Position numbers and translations under genes: made by a program. DNA of 64,000 bases from Streptomyces sp. BA2 (lineage in GTDB: Bacteria; Actinomycetota; Actinomycetes; Streptomycetales; Streptomycetaceae): assembly GCF_009769735.1 (NCBI RefSeq), contig NZ_WSRO01000002.1, positions 7,241,001-7,305,000 of the forward strand, in the 5' to 3' direction. The notes under the pieces are model-generated. The model was not told where the DNA came from and did not search any database. It saw only the letters and a program-made list of their open reading frames with translations. This document shows, piece by piece, positions 7,634 to 15,509 of this stretch (the stretch's first letter is position 1; each line of letters opens with the position of its first letter).

Positions 7634-8812
7634 GTGACAAAGCGGCTGACCTGCGATGTTGTGGTAGTCGGCGCCGGGATGGTGGGCGCCGCTTGTGCCT
7701 TGTACGCGGCGCGGGCCGGACTGTCCGTCGTCCTGGTGGACCGCGGTCCGGTGGCCGGCGGCACGACCGGATCAGGCGAGGGCAACATCCTCGTCTCCGA
7801 CAAGGAGCCAGGTCCTGAGCTCGAACTGGCCCTCCTTTCAGGCAGGTTGTGGACGGAACTCGCGGCCGAGCCGGGCGTGGGCGAGAGCGTCGAGTTCGAG
7901 GCCAAGGGTGGCGTGGTCGTAGCGTCGTCCGATGAAGGGCTCGCGGCATTGGGGGAGTTCGCCGCGGGGCAGCGCGAAGCGGGGGTCGATGCGAGGCTCG
8001 TCACGGCCGACGAGCTGTACGACCTCGAACCGCACCTCGCTCCCGGCACGGCGGGCGGTGTGTTCTACCCGCAGGACGCCCAGGTGATGCCATCCCTGGC
8101 GGCAGCCCAACTGGTGCGCATGGCAAGGTCCTTGGGAGCAGAGTTGCGCACGGCTGCTTCCGTCACCGCGGTGCTGCGGACGGCGGGCGGTGAGGTACGC
8201 GGGGTCCGCACCGACAGGGGCGATATCCACGCCCCGTACGTCGTGAACGCGGCGGGCACCTGGGGCGGCGAGATCGCCGCGCTCGCCGGAGCCGCCCTGC
8301 CCGTGCTGCCGCGGCGCGGCTTCGTCCTGGTCACGGAGCCGCTGCCGCGCAGGGTCAGGCACAAGGTGTACGCCGCTGACTACGTGGCGGACGTGGTCAG
8401 CGGGTCCGCCGCGCTCCAGACGTCGCCGGTGGTCGAGGGCACGGCAGCGGGGCCGATCCTGATCGGCGCGAGCCGCGAACGGGTCGGCTTCGACCGCTCC
8501 TTCTCCTTGCCGGTCATGCGGGCCCTGGCGGCGGGGGCGACCCGGCTCTTCCCGTTCCTGGCGGACGTCCGCGCGATGCGCGCGTACGTCGGCTTCCGCC
8601 CCTACATGCCGGACCACCTCCCCGCCATCGGTCCTGACGCCCGGGTGCCGGGGCTCGTCCACGCCTGCGGGCACGAGGGCGCGGGGATCGGACTCGCGGC
8701 GGGGACGGGGCACTTGATCGCCCAGCTGCTGAGCGGCGCGCCTCCGGACCTGAACCTCACCCCCTTCCTCCCCGACCGTTTCGCCACCCGCCCGCCCGAG
8801 GAGGCGCCATGA
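7634..8812 (+). CDS. FAD-dependent oxidoreductase, DAO family (D-hydroxyproline dehydrogenase subunit)
   Basis: A 392-residue flavoprotein of the D-amino-acid oxidase/glycine oxidase fold. It begins with the FAD-binding motif DVVVVGAGMVGAACALYAA (residues 6-24) and ends with the conserved GHEGAGIGLAAGTGHLIAQL segment. It corresponds to the substrate-oxidising subunit of hydrogen-cyanide-synthase-like or D-hydroxyproline dehydrogenases. It overlaps the next gene, a small ferredoxin-like subunit, by 4 bp (ATGA at 8809-8812), and that gene overlaps an NAD/FAD oxidoreductase. This alpha/beta/gamma set next to a proline-racemase-family epimerase is the known layout of hydroxyproline catabolism. 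The GTG start at 7634 has little upstream ribosome site; the mRNA may be nearly leaderless. Confidence 0.85.
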   Translation: MTKRLTCDVVVVGAGMVGAACALYAARAGLSVVLVDRGPVAGGTTGSGEGNILVSDKEPGPELELALLSGRLWTELAAEPGVGESVEFEAKGGVVVASSDEGLAALGEFAAGQREAGVDARLVTADELYDLEPHLAPGTAGGVFYPQDAQVMPSLAAAQLVRMARSLGAELRTAASVTAVLRTAGGEVRGVRTDRGDIHAPYVVNAAGTWGGEIAALAGAALPVLPRRGFVLVTEPLPRRVRHKVYAADYVADVVSGSAALQTSPVVEGTAAGPILIGASRERVGFDRSFSLPVMRALAAGATRLFPFLADVRAMRAYVGFRPYMPDHLPAIGPDARVPGLVHACGHEGAGIGLAAGTGHLIAQLLSGAPPDLNLTPFLPDRFATRPPEEAP

Positions 8813-9141
8813 ACAAACGCACCCCCCTGAACCTGGCCCGCGCCCACCCGGGCCTACCGCACACCGTCACGTTCGACGGCCGCGAGATCCCGGCCCTGCC
8901 GGGCCGGACGGTGGCAGCCACGCTCTGGTCGGCGGGCATCACAGCCTGGCGCACCACGAGGCGGGACGGTGAACCACGGGGAGTCTTCTGCGGAATCGGC
9001 GTGTGCTTCGACTGCCTGGTTGAGGTCAACGGGCGCGCGAACCAACGGGCTTGCCTGACACCGACCGCACCGGGCGACGAGATCCGGACGCAGGACGGCA
9101 GCGGGCATGGCGGGGAGACGGGGGAGGGGGAGGGCCGGTGA
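8809..9141 (+). CDS. Small (2Fe-2S)-binding subunit (HcnA-like)
   Basis: A 110-residue ferredoxin-like protein carrying one plant-type [2Fe-2S] cluster. The ligands are visible in FCGIGVCFDCLVEVNGR followed by NQRAC (C-x4-C-x2-C...C, about residues 63-83). Small proteins like this are the electron-relay subunit of D-hydroxyproline dehydrogenase and of HcnABC. It overlaps the upstream flavoprotein by 4 bp and its stop overlaps the GTG of the downstream oxidoreductase, so the three subunits are translationally coupled. Confidence 0.87.
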   Translation: MNKRTPLNLARAHPGLPHTVTFDGREIPALPGRTVAATLWSAGITAWRTTRRDGEPRGVFCGIGVCFDCLVEVNGRANQRACLTPTAPGDEIRTQDGSGHGGETGEGEGR

Positions 9142-10799
9142 AGGCGGCTGACGGTGCGTTCGCAGGTACGACGCCGCCGGGCACGCTCGTCGTGATCGGC
9201 GCGGGGCCCGCAGGCCTCGCGGCGGCGCTCGCCGCGGCTCAACGGGGCGTACGGGTGACGGTGGTTGACGCGGCAGGTCAGGCCGGCGGGCAGTTCTACC
9301 GGCAGCCCGCCGGAGCGCTCGGTGCGCGGCGGCCGCAGGCGTTGCATCACCAGTGGCGTACGTGGGAACGGCTGCGGGACGGACTCGCGGAACAGATCGC
9401 GGCGGGCCGCATCACGCACTTGACGGAGCATCACGTCTGGTTCGTGGAGCGCATCGGGAGAGCCTCGGCCGAACAGCGGACGGAGACGGAGCCCGCCGAA
9501 CGGGGCGGAGCGACATCTGGCGCACCGGCTTCCGGCGTGCCGAGCGGTGGTGCGGTGCATGCGGGCGGTGTGGTGCCTGGTCGGGTGTCCGAGGGGCGAC
9601 CCCCGGCTAGCGGCGCTGCCACGCCTGCCGGGGCGGCTTCGTCCATCGTCCCCGACGTCGCCGCCAGCCCCGCCGGGCCCCGCTTCACCGTGCACGCGCT
9701 CCTGGGTCCCGAGCAGGAAGAGGCCGTGGCGGTGCGTGCTGACGCCGTGGTCCTCGCGACCGGGGGGTATGAGAAGGTCCTGCCCTTCCCCGGATGGACC
9801 CTGCCCGGCGTGATCACCGCCGGTGGTGCGCAGGCCATGCTCAAGGGAGGCCTCGTCCTTCCGGGGCGCACCGCCGTCGTGGCCGGAACCGGGCCGCTGC
9901 TCATGCCCGTCGCCGTCGGGCTCGCGGCGGCCGGGGCCGAGGTGGCCGCCCTGGTCGAGTCCGCCGACCCCAAGGCCTTCGCGCGGCACGCGGCCACCCT
10001 CGCCGCCCATCCGGACAAGCTCGCAGAGGGCGCCGGATACGCCGCCCAACTGCTGCGCCACCGCGTCCCGTTGGCGTCTCGGCACACCATTGTCGAGGCG
10101 CACGGCAAGGACGCGCTCGAAGCGGTGACCATCGCCGCGCTCGACACGGCGGGGCGCGTCAGGCCCGGCACCGAGCGACGCATCCCCTGCGACACCCTCG
10201 CCGTCGGCCACGGCATGCTGCCGCACACCGATCTCGCCGAAGGGCTCGGCTGCGGCGTCGACGGCCTGAACGTCGCCGTCGACGCCGAACAGCGCACCGA
10301 CGTCCCCGGCGTCTGGGCCGCAGGGGAGGCGACAGGCATCGGCGGTGCGGCACTCTCCCTCGCCGAAGGGCACATCGCCGGACGCTCGGCCGCCGCCCGG
10401 CTCCGGGGGAGCGCACCCGACCCGCGCGCATGGGCCGCCGCCGCCAAGTCCCGTACCAAAATGCGGGAGTTCGCCGCCGCGATCAACGCCGTGTACGTGC
10501 CGCCCGCCCACTGGGCCGAACAGCTCCACGACGACACCCTCGTCTGCCGCTGCGAGGAGGTCCCCGCCTCGGCGGTCCGCGAGGCCGTCGAGGAACTCGG
10601 GGCCACGGACGCGCGGACCGTGAAACTCCTGACCCGGGCCGGCATGGGCTGGTGCCAGGGCCGGATGTGCTCGGCGGCCGTCGCCGGACTCGCGGGATGC
10701 GAGGAGCGGTCCGCGCGGCGGCCGTTCGCCAGGCCGGTGCCGCTCGGCGTGCTGGCACGGCCCACCGACGACCAAGCGGAACAGCCCCCCTCCACCTAA
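9138..10799 (+). CDS. NAD(P)/FAD-dependent oxidoreductase with BFD-like Fe-S tail (D-hydroxyproline dehydrogenase subunit)
   Basis: A 553-residue flavoprotein. The FAD motif LVVIGAGPAGLAAALAAAQR lies at about residues 16-35, and a second nucleotide motif around TAVVAGTGPLLMPVAVGLAA. The C-terminus has a BFD-like [2Fe-2S] module with LVCRCEEVP and GMGWCQGRMC (C-x-C...C-x4-C). GTG 9138 was chosen because it overlaps the previous stop (GTGA) and follows GGAGGGGGAGG. A stretch of roughly 60-70 residues around 9460-9670 is low complexity (Gly, Ala, Pro, Ser rich) and sits between the two nucleotide-binding halves; I take it as a lineage-specific insertion. With its two upstream partners it should pass electrons from D-hydroxyproline to an acceptor. 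Confidence 0.86.
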   Translation: MKAADGAFAGTTPPGTLVVIGAGPAGLAAALAAAQRGVRVTVVDAAGQAGGQFYRQPAGALGARRPQALHHQWRTWERLRDGLAEQIAAGRITHLTEHHVWFVERIGRASAEQRTETEPAERGGATSGAPASGVPSGGAVHAGGVVPGRVSEGRPPASGAATPAGAASSIVPDVAASPAGPRFTVHALLGPEQEEAVAVRADAVVLATGGYEKVLPFPGWTLPGVITAGGAQAMLKGGLVLPGRTAVVAGTGPLLMPVAVGLAAAGAEVAALVESADPKAFARHAATLAAHPDKLAEGAGYAAQLLRHRVPLASRHTIVEAHGKDALEAVTIAALDTAGRVRPGTERRIPCDTLAVGHGMLPHTDLAEGLGCGVDGLNVAVDAEQRTDVPGVWAAGEATGIGGAALSLAEGHIAGRSAAARLRGSAPDPRAWAAAAKSRTKMREFAAAINAVYVPPAHWAEQLHDDTLVCRCEEVPASAVREAVEELGATDARTVKLLTRAGMGWCQGRMCSAAVAGLAGCEERSARRPFARPVPLGVLARPTDDQAEQPPST

Positions 10800-10876
10800 C
10801 GGCAGGACCGCACCCGCCCCGCACCCGCGCCGCACGCACTACACCCGCACGGCACCCCACCGAAGGGACCACGCCC

Positions 10877-11782
10877 ATGACCACGCCCGCCGAGCAACCC
10901 CGCCGCCCCTGGCACGGCGTCCTCGTCGCTACCGCCCTTCCGCTGAACGACGATCTCTCGGTCGACTACGGCCGCTTCGCCGAGCACTGCGCCTGGCTCG
11001 TCGAGAACGGCTGCGACGGCGTCGTGCCCAACGGATCGCTCGGCGAGTACCAGGTGCTCACCCCCGAGGAGCGCGCCAAGGTCGTGGAGACCGCCGTCGC
11101 GGCGGTCGGCGGGCGGCGCGTGATGCCCGGCGTCGCCGCCTACGGCTCCGCCGAGGCCCGCCGCTGGGCCGAGCAGGCCAAGGACGCGGGCTGCGCGTCC
11201 GTGATGCTGCTCCCGCCGAACGCCTACCGCGCCGACGAGCGTTCCGTACTCGCCCACTACGAGGAGGTCGCGAAGGCGGGCCTCCCCGTCGTCGCGTACA
11301 ACAACCCCATCGACACCAAGGTCGACCTGGAGCCCGAACTCCTCGCGAAGCTGCACGGCGAGGGGTACATCCACGCCGTCAAGGAGTTCTCCGGAGACGT
11401 ACGCCGCGCGTACAGGATCGCCGAACTCGCCCCGGAGCTCGACCTGTTGGTCGGCGCCGACGACGTCCTGCTCGAACTCGCCCTCGCGGGCGCCAAGGGC
11501 TGGGTCGCGGGCTACCCGAACGCGCTGCCCGCCGCCTCCGTCGAGCTCTACCGTGCCGCCGTGGCCGGGGAGCTGACCACGGCACGGGAGCTCTACAGGG
11601 AGCTGCACCCGCTGCTGCGCTGGGACTCCAGGCCCGAGTTCGTGCAGGCCATCAAGTTGTCCATGGACATCGTCGGGCGGCACGGCGGCCCCTGCCGTCC
11701 GCCGCGGGTGCCGCTGCTTCCCGAGCAGGAGAAGGCGGTGCGTGCCGCCACCGAACGTACGGTCGCCGCCGGGCTCGCCTGA
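10877..11782 (+). CDS. Dihydrodipicolinate synthase family lyase (probable pyrroline-4-hydroxy-2-carboxylate deaminase)
   Basis: A 301-residue TIM-barrel Schiff-base enzyme of the DapA/NAL family. The catalytic Lys is in HAVKEFSGD (K169) and the conserved Tyr in VVAYNNP (Y141); PNGSLGEYQVLTPEE corresponds to the GTTGE block of the family, altered to GSLGE. In hydroxyproline operons a member of this family converts pyrroline-4-hydroxy-2-carboxylate to alpha-ketoglutarate semialdehyde with release of ammonia. The gene order here (dehydrogenase subunits, this enzyme, epimerase) supports that over lysine biosynthesis. The ATG at 10877 follows GAAGGGACC; the frame is open far upstream but only as a shadow of the previous gene. 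Confidence 0.83.
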   Translation: MTTPAEQPRRPWHGVLVATALPLNDDLSVDYGRFAEHCAWLVENGCDGVVPNGSLGEYQVLTPEERAKVVETAVAAVGGRRVMPGVAAYGSAEARRWAEQAKDAGCASVMLLPPNAYRADERSVLAHYEEVAKAGLPVVAYNNPIDTKVDLEPELLAKLHGEGYIHAVKEFSGDVRRAYRIAELAPELDLLVGADDVLLELALAGAKGWVAGYPNALPAASVELYRAAVAGELTTARELYRELHPLLRWDSRPEFVQAIKLSMDIVGRHGGPCRPPRVPLLPEQEKAVRAATERTVAAGLA

Positions 11783-11834
11783 CACCCCGCACGGCCACCG
11801 ACCCCCGCACGGCCACCGACGAAAGGGCTCCGAC

Positions 11835-12836
11835 ATGCGCAGCAAACTCGTCCTGCACGCGGTCGACTCGCACACCGAAGGCATGCCGACGCGGGTGATC
11901 ACCGGCGGCATCGGCACCGTCCCCGGCGCGACGATGAACGAGCGCAGGCTCCACTTCCGCGAGCACCGCGACGACATCAAGCAGCTCCTGATGAACGAAC
12001 CGCGCGGTCACGCGGCGATGAGCGGCGCCATCCTCCAGCCGCCCACCAGGACCGACTGCGACTACGGCGTGATCTACATCGAGGTCTCGGGCTATCTGCC
12101 GATGTGCGGGCACGGCACCATCGGCGTCGCCACCGTCCTCGTCGAGACCGGCATGGTCGAGGTCGTCGAGCCGGTCACCACGATCCGCCTGGACACCCCG
12201 GCGGGCCTCGTCGTCGCCGAGGTCGCCGTCGAGGGCGGCGCCGCGAAGGCCGTCACGCTCAAGAACGTGCCGTCCTTCGCCGTCGCCCTGGACCGCAAGA
12301 TCACCCTGCCGGACGGCCGTTCGGTGACGTACGACCTGGCCTACGGCGGCAACTTCTACGCGATCCTGCCCCTGGAGCAGTTCGGCCTGCCCTTCGAGCG
12401 CGGGCGCAAGGACGAGATTCTCGCGGCGGGACTCTCGCTGATGGAGGCGATCAACGCCGAGGACGAACCGGTGCACCCGCAGGACCCGTCCATCCGCGGC
12501 TGCCACCACGTCCACCTCTACGCGCCCGGCGCCACCGCCCGCTACTCCCGGCACGCGATGGCCATCCACCCCGGCTGGTTCGACCGCTCGCCGTGCGGCA
12601 CCGGGACGAGCGCGCGCATGGCCCAGCTGCACGCGCGCGGGGAGCTGCCGCTGAACACCGAGTTCGTCAATGAGTCCTTCATCGGAACGCAGTTCAGCGG
12701 GAGACTGCTCGGCACCACCGAGGTCGCGGGCACCCCCGCGGTGCTGCCCAGCTTCACAGGCCGTGCCTGGGTGACCGGGACCGCGCAGTACCTCCTCGAC
12801 CCGGAGGACCCCTTCCCCGCGGGGTTCGTCCTGTAG
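11835..12836 (+). CDS. 4-hydroxyproline 2-epimerase (proline racemase family)
   Basis: A 333-residue cofactor-independent epimerase that interconverts trans-4-hydroxy-L-proline and cis-4-hydroxy-D-proline by a two-thiol mechanism. Both catalytic cysteines are present: C91 in PMCGHGTIG and C254 in DRSPCGTGTSA. That separates it from the related hydroxyproline dehydratases, where the first Cys is replaced by Ser, or the second by Thr in the eukaryotic L-3-hydroxyproline enzymes. The length fits the family. The ATG at 11835 has GAAAGGGCTCCGAC upstream and lies 52 bp after the previous stop. Its place between the deaminase and the GntR regulator strongly supports hydroxyproline rather than proline as the substrate. 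Confidence 0.9.
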   Translation: MRSKLVLHAVDSHTEGMPTRVITGGIGTVPGATMNERRLHFREHRDDIKQLLMNEPRGHAAMSGAILQPPTRTDCDYGVIYIEVSGYLPMCGHGTIGVATVLVETGMVEVVEPVTTIRLDTPAGLVVAEVAVEGGAAKAVTLKNVPSFAVALDRKITLPDGRSVTYDLAYGGNFYAILPLEQFGLPFERGRKDEILAAGLSLMEAINAEDEPVHPQDPSIRGCHHVHLYAPGATARYSRHAMAIHPGWFDRSPCGTGTSARMAQLHARGELPLNTEFVNESFIGTQFSGRLLGTTEVAGTPAVLPSFTGRAWVTGTAQYLLDPEDPFPAGFVL

Positions 12837-12890
12837 GGCCTGCTGAGATACTCGTACGACGTGACATTGCACCCAGGAGGAACCGCCACC

Positions 12891-13583
12891 ATGCCCGCCC
12901 GGCGCAACCCCGGCCCGTCCGCCGCCCCCGCCGCGCTGCCCAGCCTGGGCGGGACGCGCAGCAGCTACCGTGAGCGGGTCGCGGACGCCCTTCGTGCCGC
13001 GCTCATCGCGGGTGAACTGCGCGCGGGCGAGGTCTACTCGGCGCCCACCCTCGCCGCGCGCTTCGGCGTCTCCGCCACCCCGGTCCGCGAGGCGATGCTC
13101 GACCTCGCCAAGGAGGGGCTCGTCGACACGGTGCCGAACAAGGGCTTCCGGGTCACCGCGGTCTCCGAGAAGCAGCTCGACGAGTACAAGCACATCCGCG
13201 CGCTCATCGAGATCCCCACCACGGCGGAGCTCGCCACGTCGGCGGACCCCGCCGCCCTTGAAGCGCTGCGGCCGGTAGCGCGGCAGATCGTCACCGCGGC
13301 GGCGGACGGCGACCTCATCGCGTACGTGGAGGCCGACATCCGCTTCCACCTCGGCCTGCTCACGCTCTCCGGCAACGACCACCTGGTCGAGGTGGTCGGC
13401 GACCTGCGCAAGCGCTCCCGCCTGTACGGACTCCAGGCGCTGGTCGACGCGGGCCGCCTTGAGGCGTCGGCCGAGGAGCACCTGGAGATCCTCGACGCGC
13501 TGCTCGCCCGCGACGAGGAAACCGTACGCGCGGTGATGACCCGCCACCTCGGTCACGTACGCGGCCTGTGGGCGGCCGAGTAG
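12891..13583 (+). CDS. GntR family transcriptional regulator, FCD subfamily
   Basis: A 230-residue repressor-type regulator. The N-terminal winged helix is seen in RVADALRAALIAGELRAGE and AARFGVSATPVREAMLDLAK (about residues 27-70), and the all-helical FCD effector domain follows with ADIRFHLGLL and the closing HLGHVRGLWAAE, which carry the His/Asp-rich metal-binding pattern of that subfamily. The start at 12891 is 10 nt after a perfect AGGAGG. It is the last gene of the hydroxyproline cluster and the likely local regulator; a GTAC...GTGACA element upstream of it (12854-12866) resembles the one at 7626-7639 in front of the first gene. Confidence 0.88.
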   Translation: MPARRNPGPSAAPAALPSLGGTRSSYRERVADALRAALIAGELRAGEVYSAPTLAARFGVSATPVREAMLDLAKEGLVDTVPNKGFRVTAVSEKQLDEYKHIRALIEIPTTAELATSADPAALEALRPVARQIVTAAADGDLIAYVEADIRFHLGLLTLSGNDHLVEVVGDLRKRSRLYGLQALVDAGRLEASAEEHLEILDALLARDEETVRAVMTRHLGHVRGLWAAE

Positions 13584-13602
13584 CTCGCCGCGTCCCGTCG
13601 TG

Positions 13603-14931
13603 TCAGTCGTCGACGGCGTCGAGCACGTCGCCCAGGTCCACGAACTTGAAGTCGGTGGAGGCCCGTTCGGGGTCGCCGGGCGCGTCATGGCCGTCCTGCA
13701 CGACGAGCAGCCCGTTCGGGTACGCGGCACCGAGCGGCTCGTTGAGGACCGCGGCACCGTCGCACTCCTCGGAGCCGTCGAGTGTGGCGGATGCGGCGGT
13801 GACGCGGAAGCCGCCCTCGTATGCGTTGCGGTCGGACAGCTCACGGTCGTAGGCGGCGAAGGTGTTGTCGCCCTGACTGGAGGCCAGCAGATATCCGTCG
13901 CCGTCACCTTCGTCAAGGAGTGTCAGACCCTCGACGTCGGCCTTCAGGCGCTTGCCGCCGTAGCCGGGGTCGGCGCCGGCGGTGCACTCCTCGGTCGAAG
14001 GGTCGTATGTCGCTGGAACGCCGTACTCCCTTACCTTGTCGACCAGTTGCGGCTTTCCGCTCAGGTCGGCGCTCAGGCGCCAGATGCCGACGTCCTCCTG
14101 GCCCGCGTACAGCGTGCCGTTGGCCGGGTCCACGACCATGCCCTCCACCTGCGGCAGTTCGCCCGGTTCGCCGCAGGGCGACCACGAAGTGCCGTTCGGC
14201 AGACGGAAATCGGCAGGCAGGTCGAGGGTGCGGACCTTGCGGTAGCCCACAGTGCCGTCGCTCTTCGGGGTCAGTTCGAGGAGCGCGATCCGGGTCCGCT
14301 CCCGTTGGCTGACCACCGCGTACGACCGGCCGGTGGCCGGGTCCGTCCATGTCGCGAGGCCGTACGCGGTGCGCTGCTCGTTGATCTCCTCCTGCGAGTT
14401 CGAGAAGACGGGCTGCGCCGACGGGTCGGTGACGTCGGTGAGCGGGCCGCCGGAGCGGTCGCGGTCGATGCGGTAGACGCGCAGCCGGTCGTTGCCGCGG
14501 TCGCTGGTCACGGCGAGGTCGGCACGGCCCGACGGCAGGCGCAGACCGTGCACCAGGTCGACGTTGTTGAAGCGGCCGGGCGCGTCCTCGGGACCGGGCG
14601 GCGCGGGCGCGGGAACGGACTGCACCTCGCGCGCGGAGAGGTCGTACACACGCAGCCCGCCCTGCTTGGCGGTGGCGACGACCAGGCTGCGCCCCGGGTC
14701 GGCGGGGTTGCGCCAGATCGCCGGGTCGTCGGCGTCGGCGTTGCCGCCCGCGTCGTCGTCGTGGAGGGCGGGGGTCTCGGCGCGCGGCTCGACGGCGGGC
14801 AGTGCCGGGGCCGCGAGGGCGCCGGAGTCCAGGGGCACGGTGGCGGCGAACGCCGCGAGGGCCGCGATGACGGCGACGCGCGTGTGGGCGGGCCGGGCAA
14901 AGGCGGCGCGGGGTCTGCGGGGCTTGGCCAT
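13603..14931 (-). CDS. Secreted beta-propeller phytase (3-phytase family)
   Basis: A 442-residue exported enzyme that hydrolyses phytate in a calcium-dependent six-bladed propeller. The N-terminus has a twin-basic stretch, a hydrophobic segment (VAVIAALAAFAATV) and a likely cleavage after ALAAPA. The family signature appears right after: NADADDPAIWRNPADPGRSL, then KQGGLRVYDL, RFNNVDLVHGL and LAVTSDRGNDRLRVYRID, which contain the Ca-binding acids. The VEGMVVDP and ADVEGLTLL segments are also typical. The ATG at 14931 follows AAAGGGATCCC. The gene converges on the GntR gene with 19 bp between stops. Release of phosphate outside the cell is the expected role. Confidence 0.9.
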   Translation of the reverse strand: MAKPRRPRAAFARPAHTRVAVIAALAAFAATVPLDSGALAAPALPAVEPRAETPALHDDDAGGNADADDPAIWRNPADPGRSLVVATAKQGGLRVYDLSAREVQSVPAPAPPGPEDAPGRFNNVDLVHGLRLPSGRADLAVTSDRGNDRLRVYRIDRDRSGGPLTDVTDPSAQPVFSNSQEEINEQRTAYGLATWTDPATGRSYAVVSQRERTRIALLELTPKSDGTVGYRKVRTLDLPADFRLPNGTSWSPCGEPGELPQVEGMVVDPANGTLYAGQEDVGIWRLSADLSGKPQLVDKVREYGVPATYDPSTEECTAGADPGYGGKRLKADVEGLTLLDEGDGDGYLLASSQGDNTFAAYDRELSDRNAYEGGFRVTAASATLDGSEECDGAAVLNEPLGAAYPNGLLVVQDGHDAPGDPERASTDFKFVDLGDVLDAVDD

Positions 14932-15081
14932 GAAGGGATCCCTTTCTGTCACGGGTACTGCATGACGGATCCACTCTCTGATCTTGCCGTGAAGGCTTTC
15001 CGGCGGATGGCGCGACGGATAGCGGTCCGAGAGGTGAACGGAGAATGTCACGCTCCCGTGGAGCGCGGACAGGCCCGGCAG

Positions 15082-15120
15082 GCGAGGCCCCCAGGCGCAT
15101 CGCTCGCCTGGGGGCCTCGC
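15082..15120 (-). terminator. Strong 16-bp hairpin terminator
   Basis: GCGAGGCCCCCAGGCG (15082-15097) is followed by a 7-nt loop and its perfect complement (15105-15120). It lies 51 nt after the stop of the small minus-strand gene ending at 15171 and upstream of the phytase start, so it probably ends transcription of that small gene. The region 14932-15081 then holds the phytase promoter. Confidence 0.8.
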
Positions 15121-15170
15121 GGGCGCGTATGGGCCATGGTGAGGGGCCCATACGATCGCAACGCGGCGGG

Positions 15171-15404
15171 TCAGTCGTCGAGTCGGCTGCGCAGCAGGCG
15201 CTTGCCCAGTTCGGCACCCTTGCGGCTGTCCGCCTGTGCCTTGCGGAAAAGGTCCGCGACCTCGGTGTCCTTCTCGCGCTCCGCGTCCTGGATATACCTT
15301 TCCAGGCGCAGTGCGTTGCTGAGGCACGCCTCGACGTACCAGAACAAGTTGTAGTTCTTGTCCGCGGTGCCGGTGACGTCGCCGGTTTCAGCCTGGTGTG
15401 CCAT
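15171..15404 (-). CDS. Small conserved hypothetical protein (77 aa, helical)
   Basis: A 77-residue, charged, soluble protein. The sequence is dominated by predicted helices rich in Glu, Arg and Lys (for example RLERYIQDAEREKDTEVADL and FRKAQADSRKGAELG), preceded by an aromatic YNLFWYVEACL stretch. There is no signal peptide or metal motif. The ATG at 15404 has GGAAGGGACGGAG upstream and a strong terminator follows, so it looks like a genuine monocistronic gene. I do not recognise the family and the function is unknown. Confidence 0.7.
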   Translation of the reverse strand: MAHQAETGDVTGTADKNYNLFWYVEACLSNALRLERYIQDAEREKDTEVADLFRKAQADSRKGAELGKRLLRSRLDD

Positions 15405-15450
15405 AACTCCGTCCCTTCCGTGGTCGGTTGTGCGGCTCGATGCGAACGGC

Positions 15451-15495
15451 GAACCCTCCCGGAACGAACCTTCCCGGACAGAACCTTCCCGGACC
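15451..15495. repeat. Three tandem 15-bp repeats
   Basis: Three back-to-back copies of GAACCYTCCCGGAAC/GAACCTTCCCGGACM occur at 15451-15465, 15466-15480 and 15481-15495, with a partial fourth start GAACC after them. They lie between the DUF72 gene and the small 77-residue gene, so they could be part of the leader or promoter of the latter. The TCCCGGA core is nearly palindromic. Confidence 0.75.
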
Positions 15496-15509
15496 GAACC
15501 GGCGGGGCT

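Noticed and set aside
10877..11782. Lysine-pathway dihydrodipicolinate synthase (dapA)
   Set aside because: The neighbours are all hydroxyproline-degradation genes and the family's GTTGE block is altered to GSLGE.
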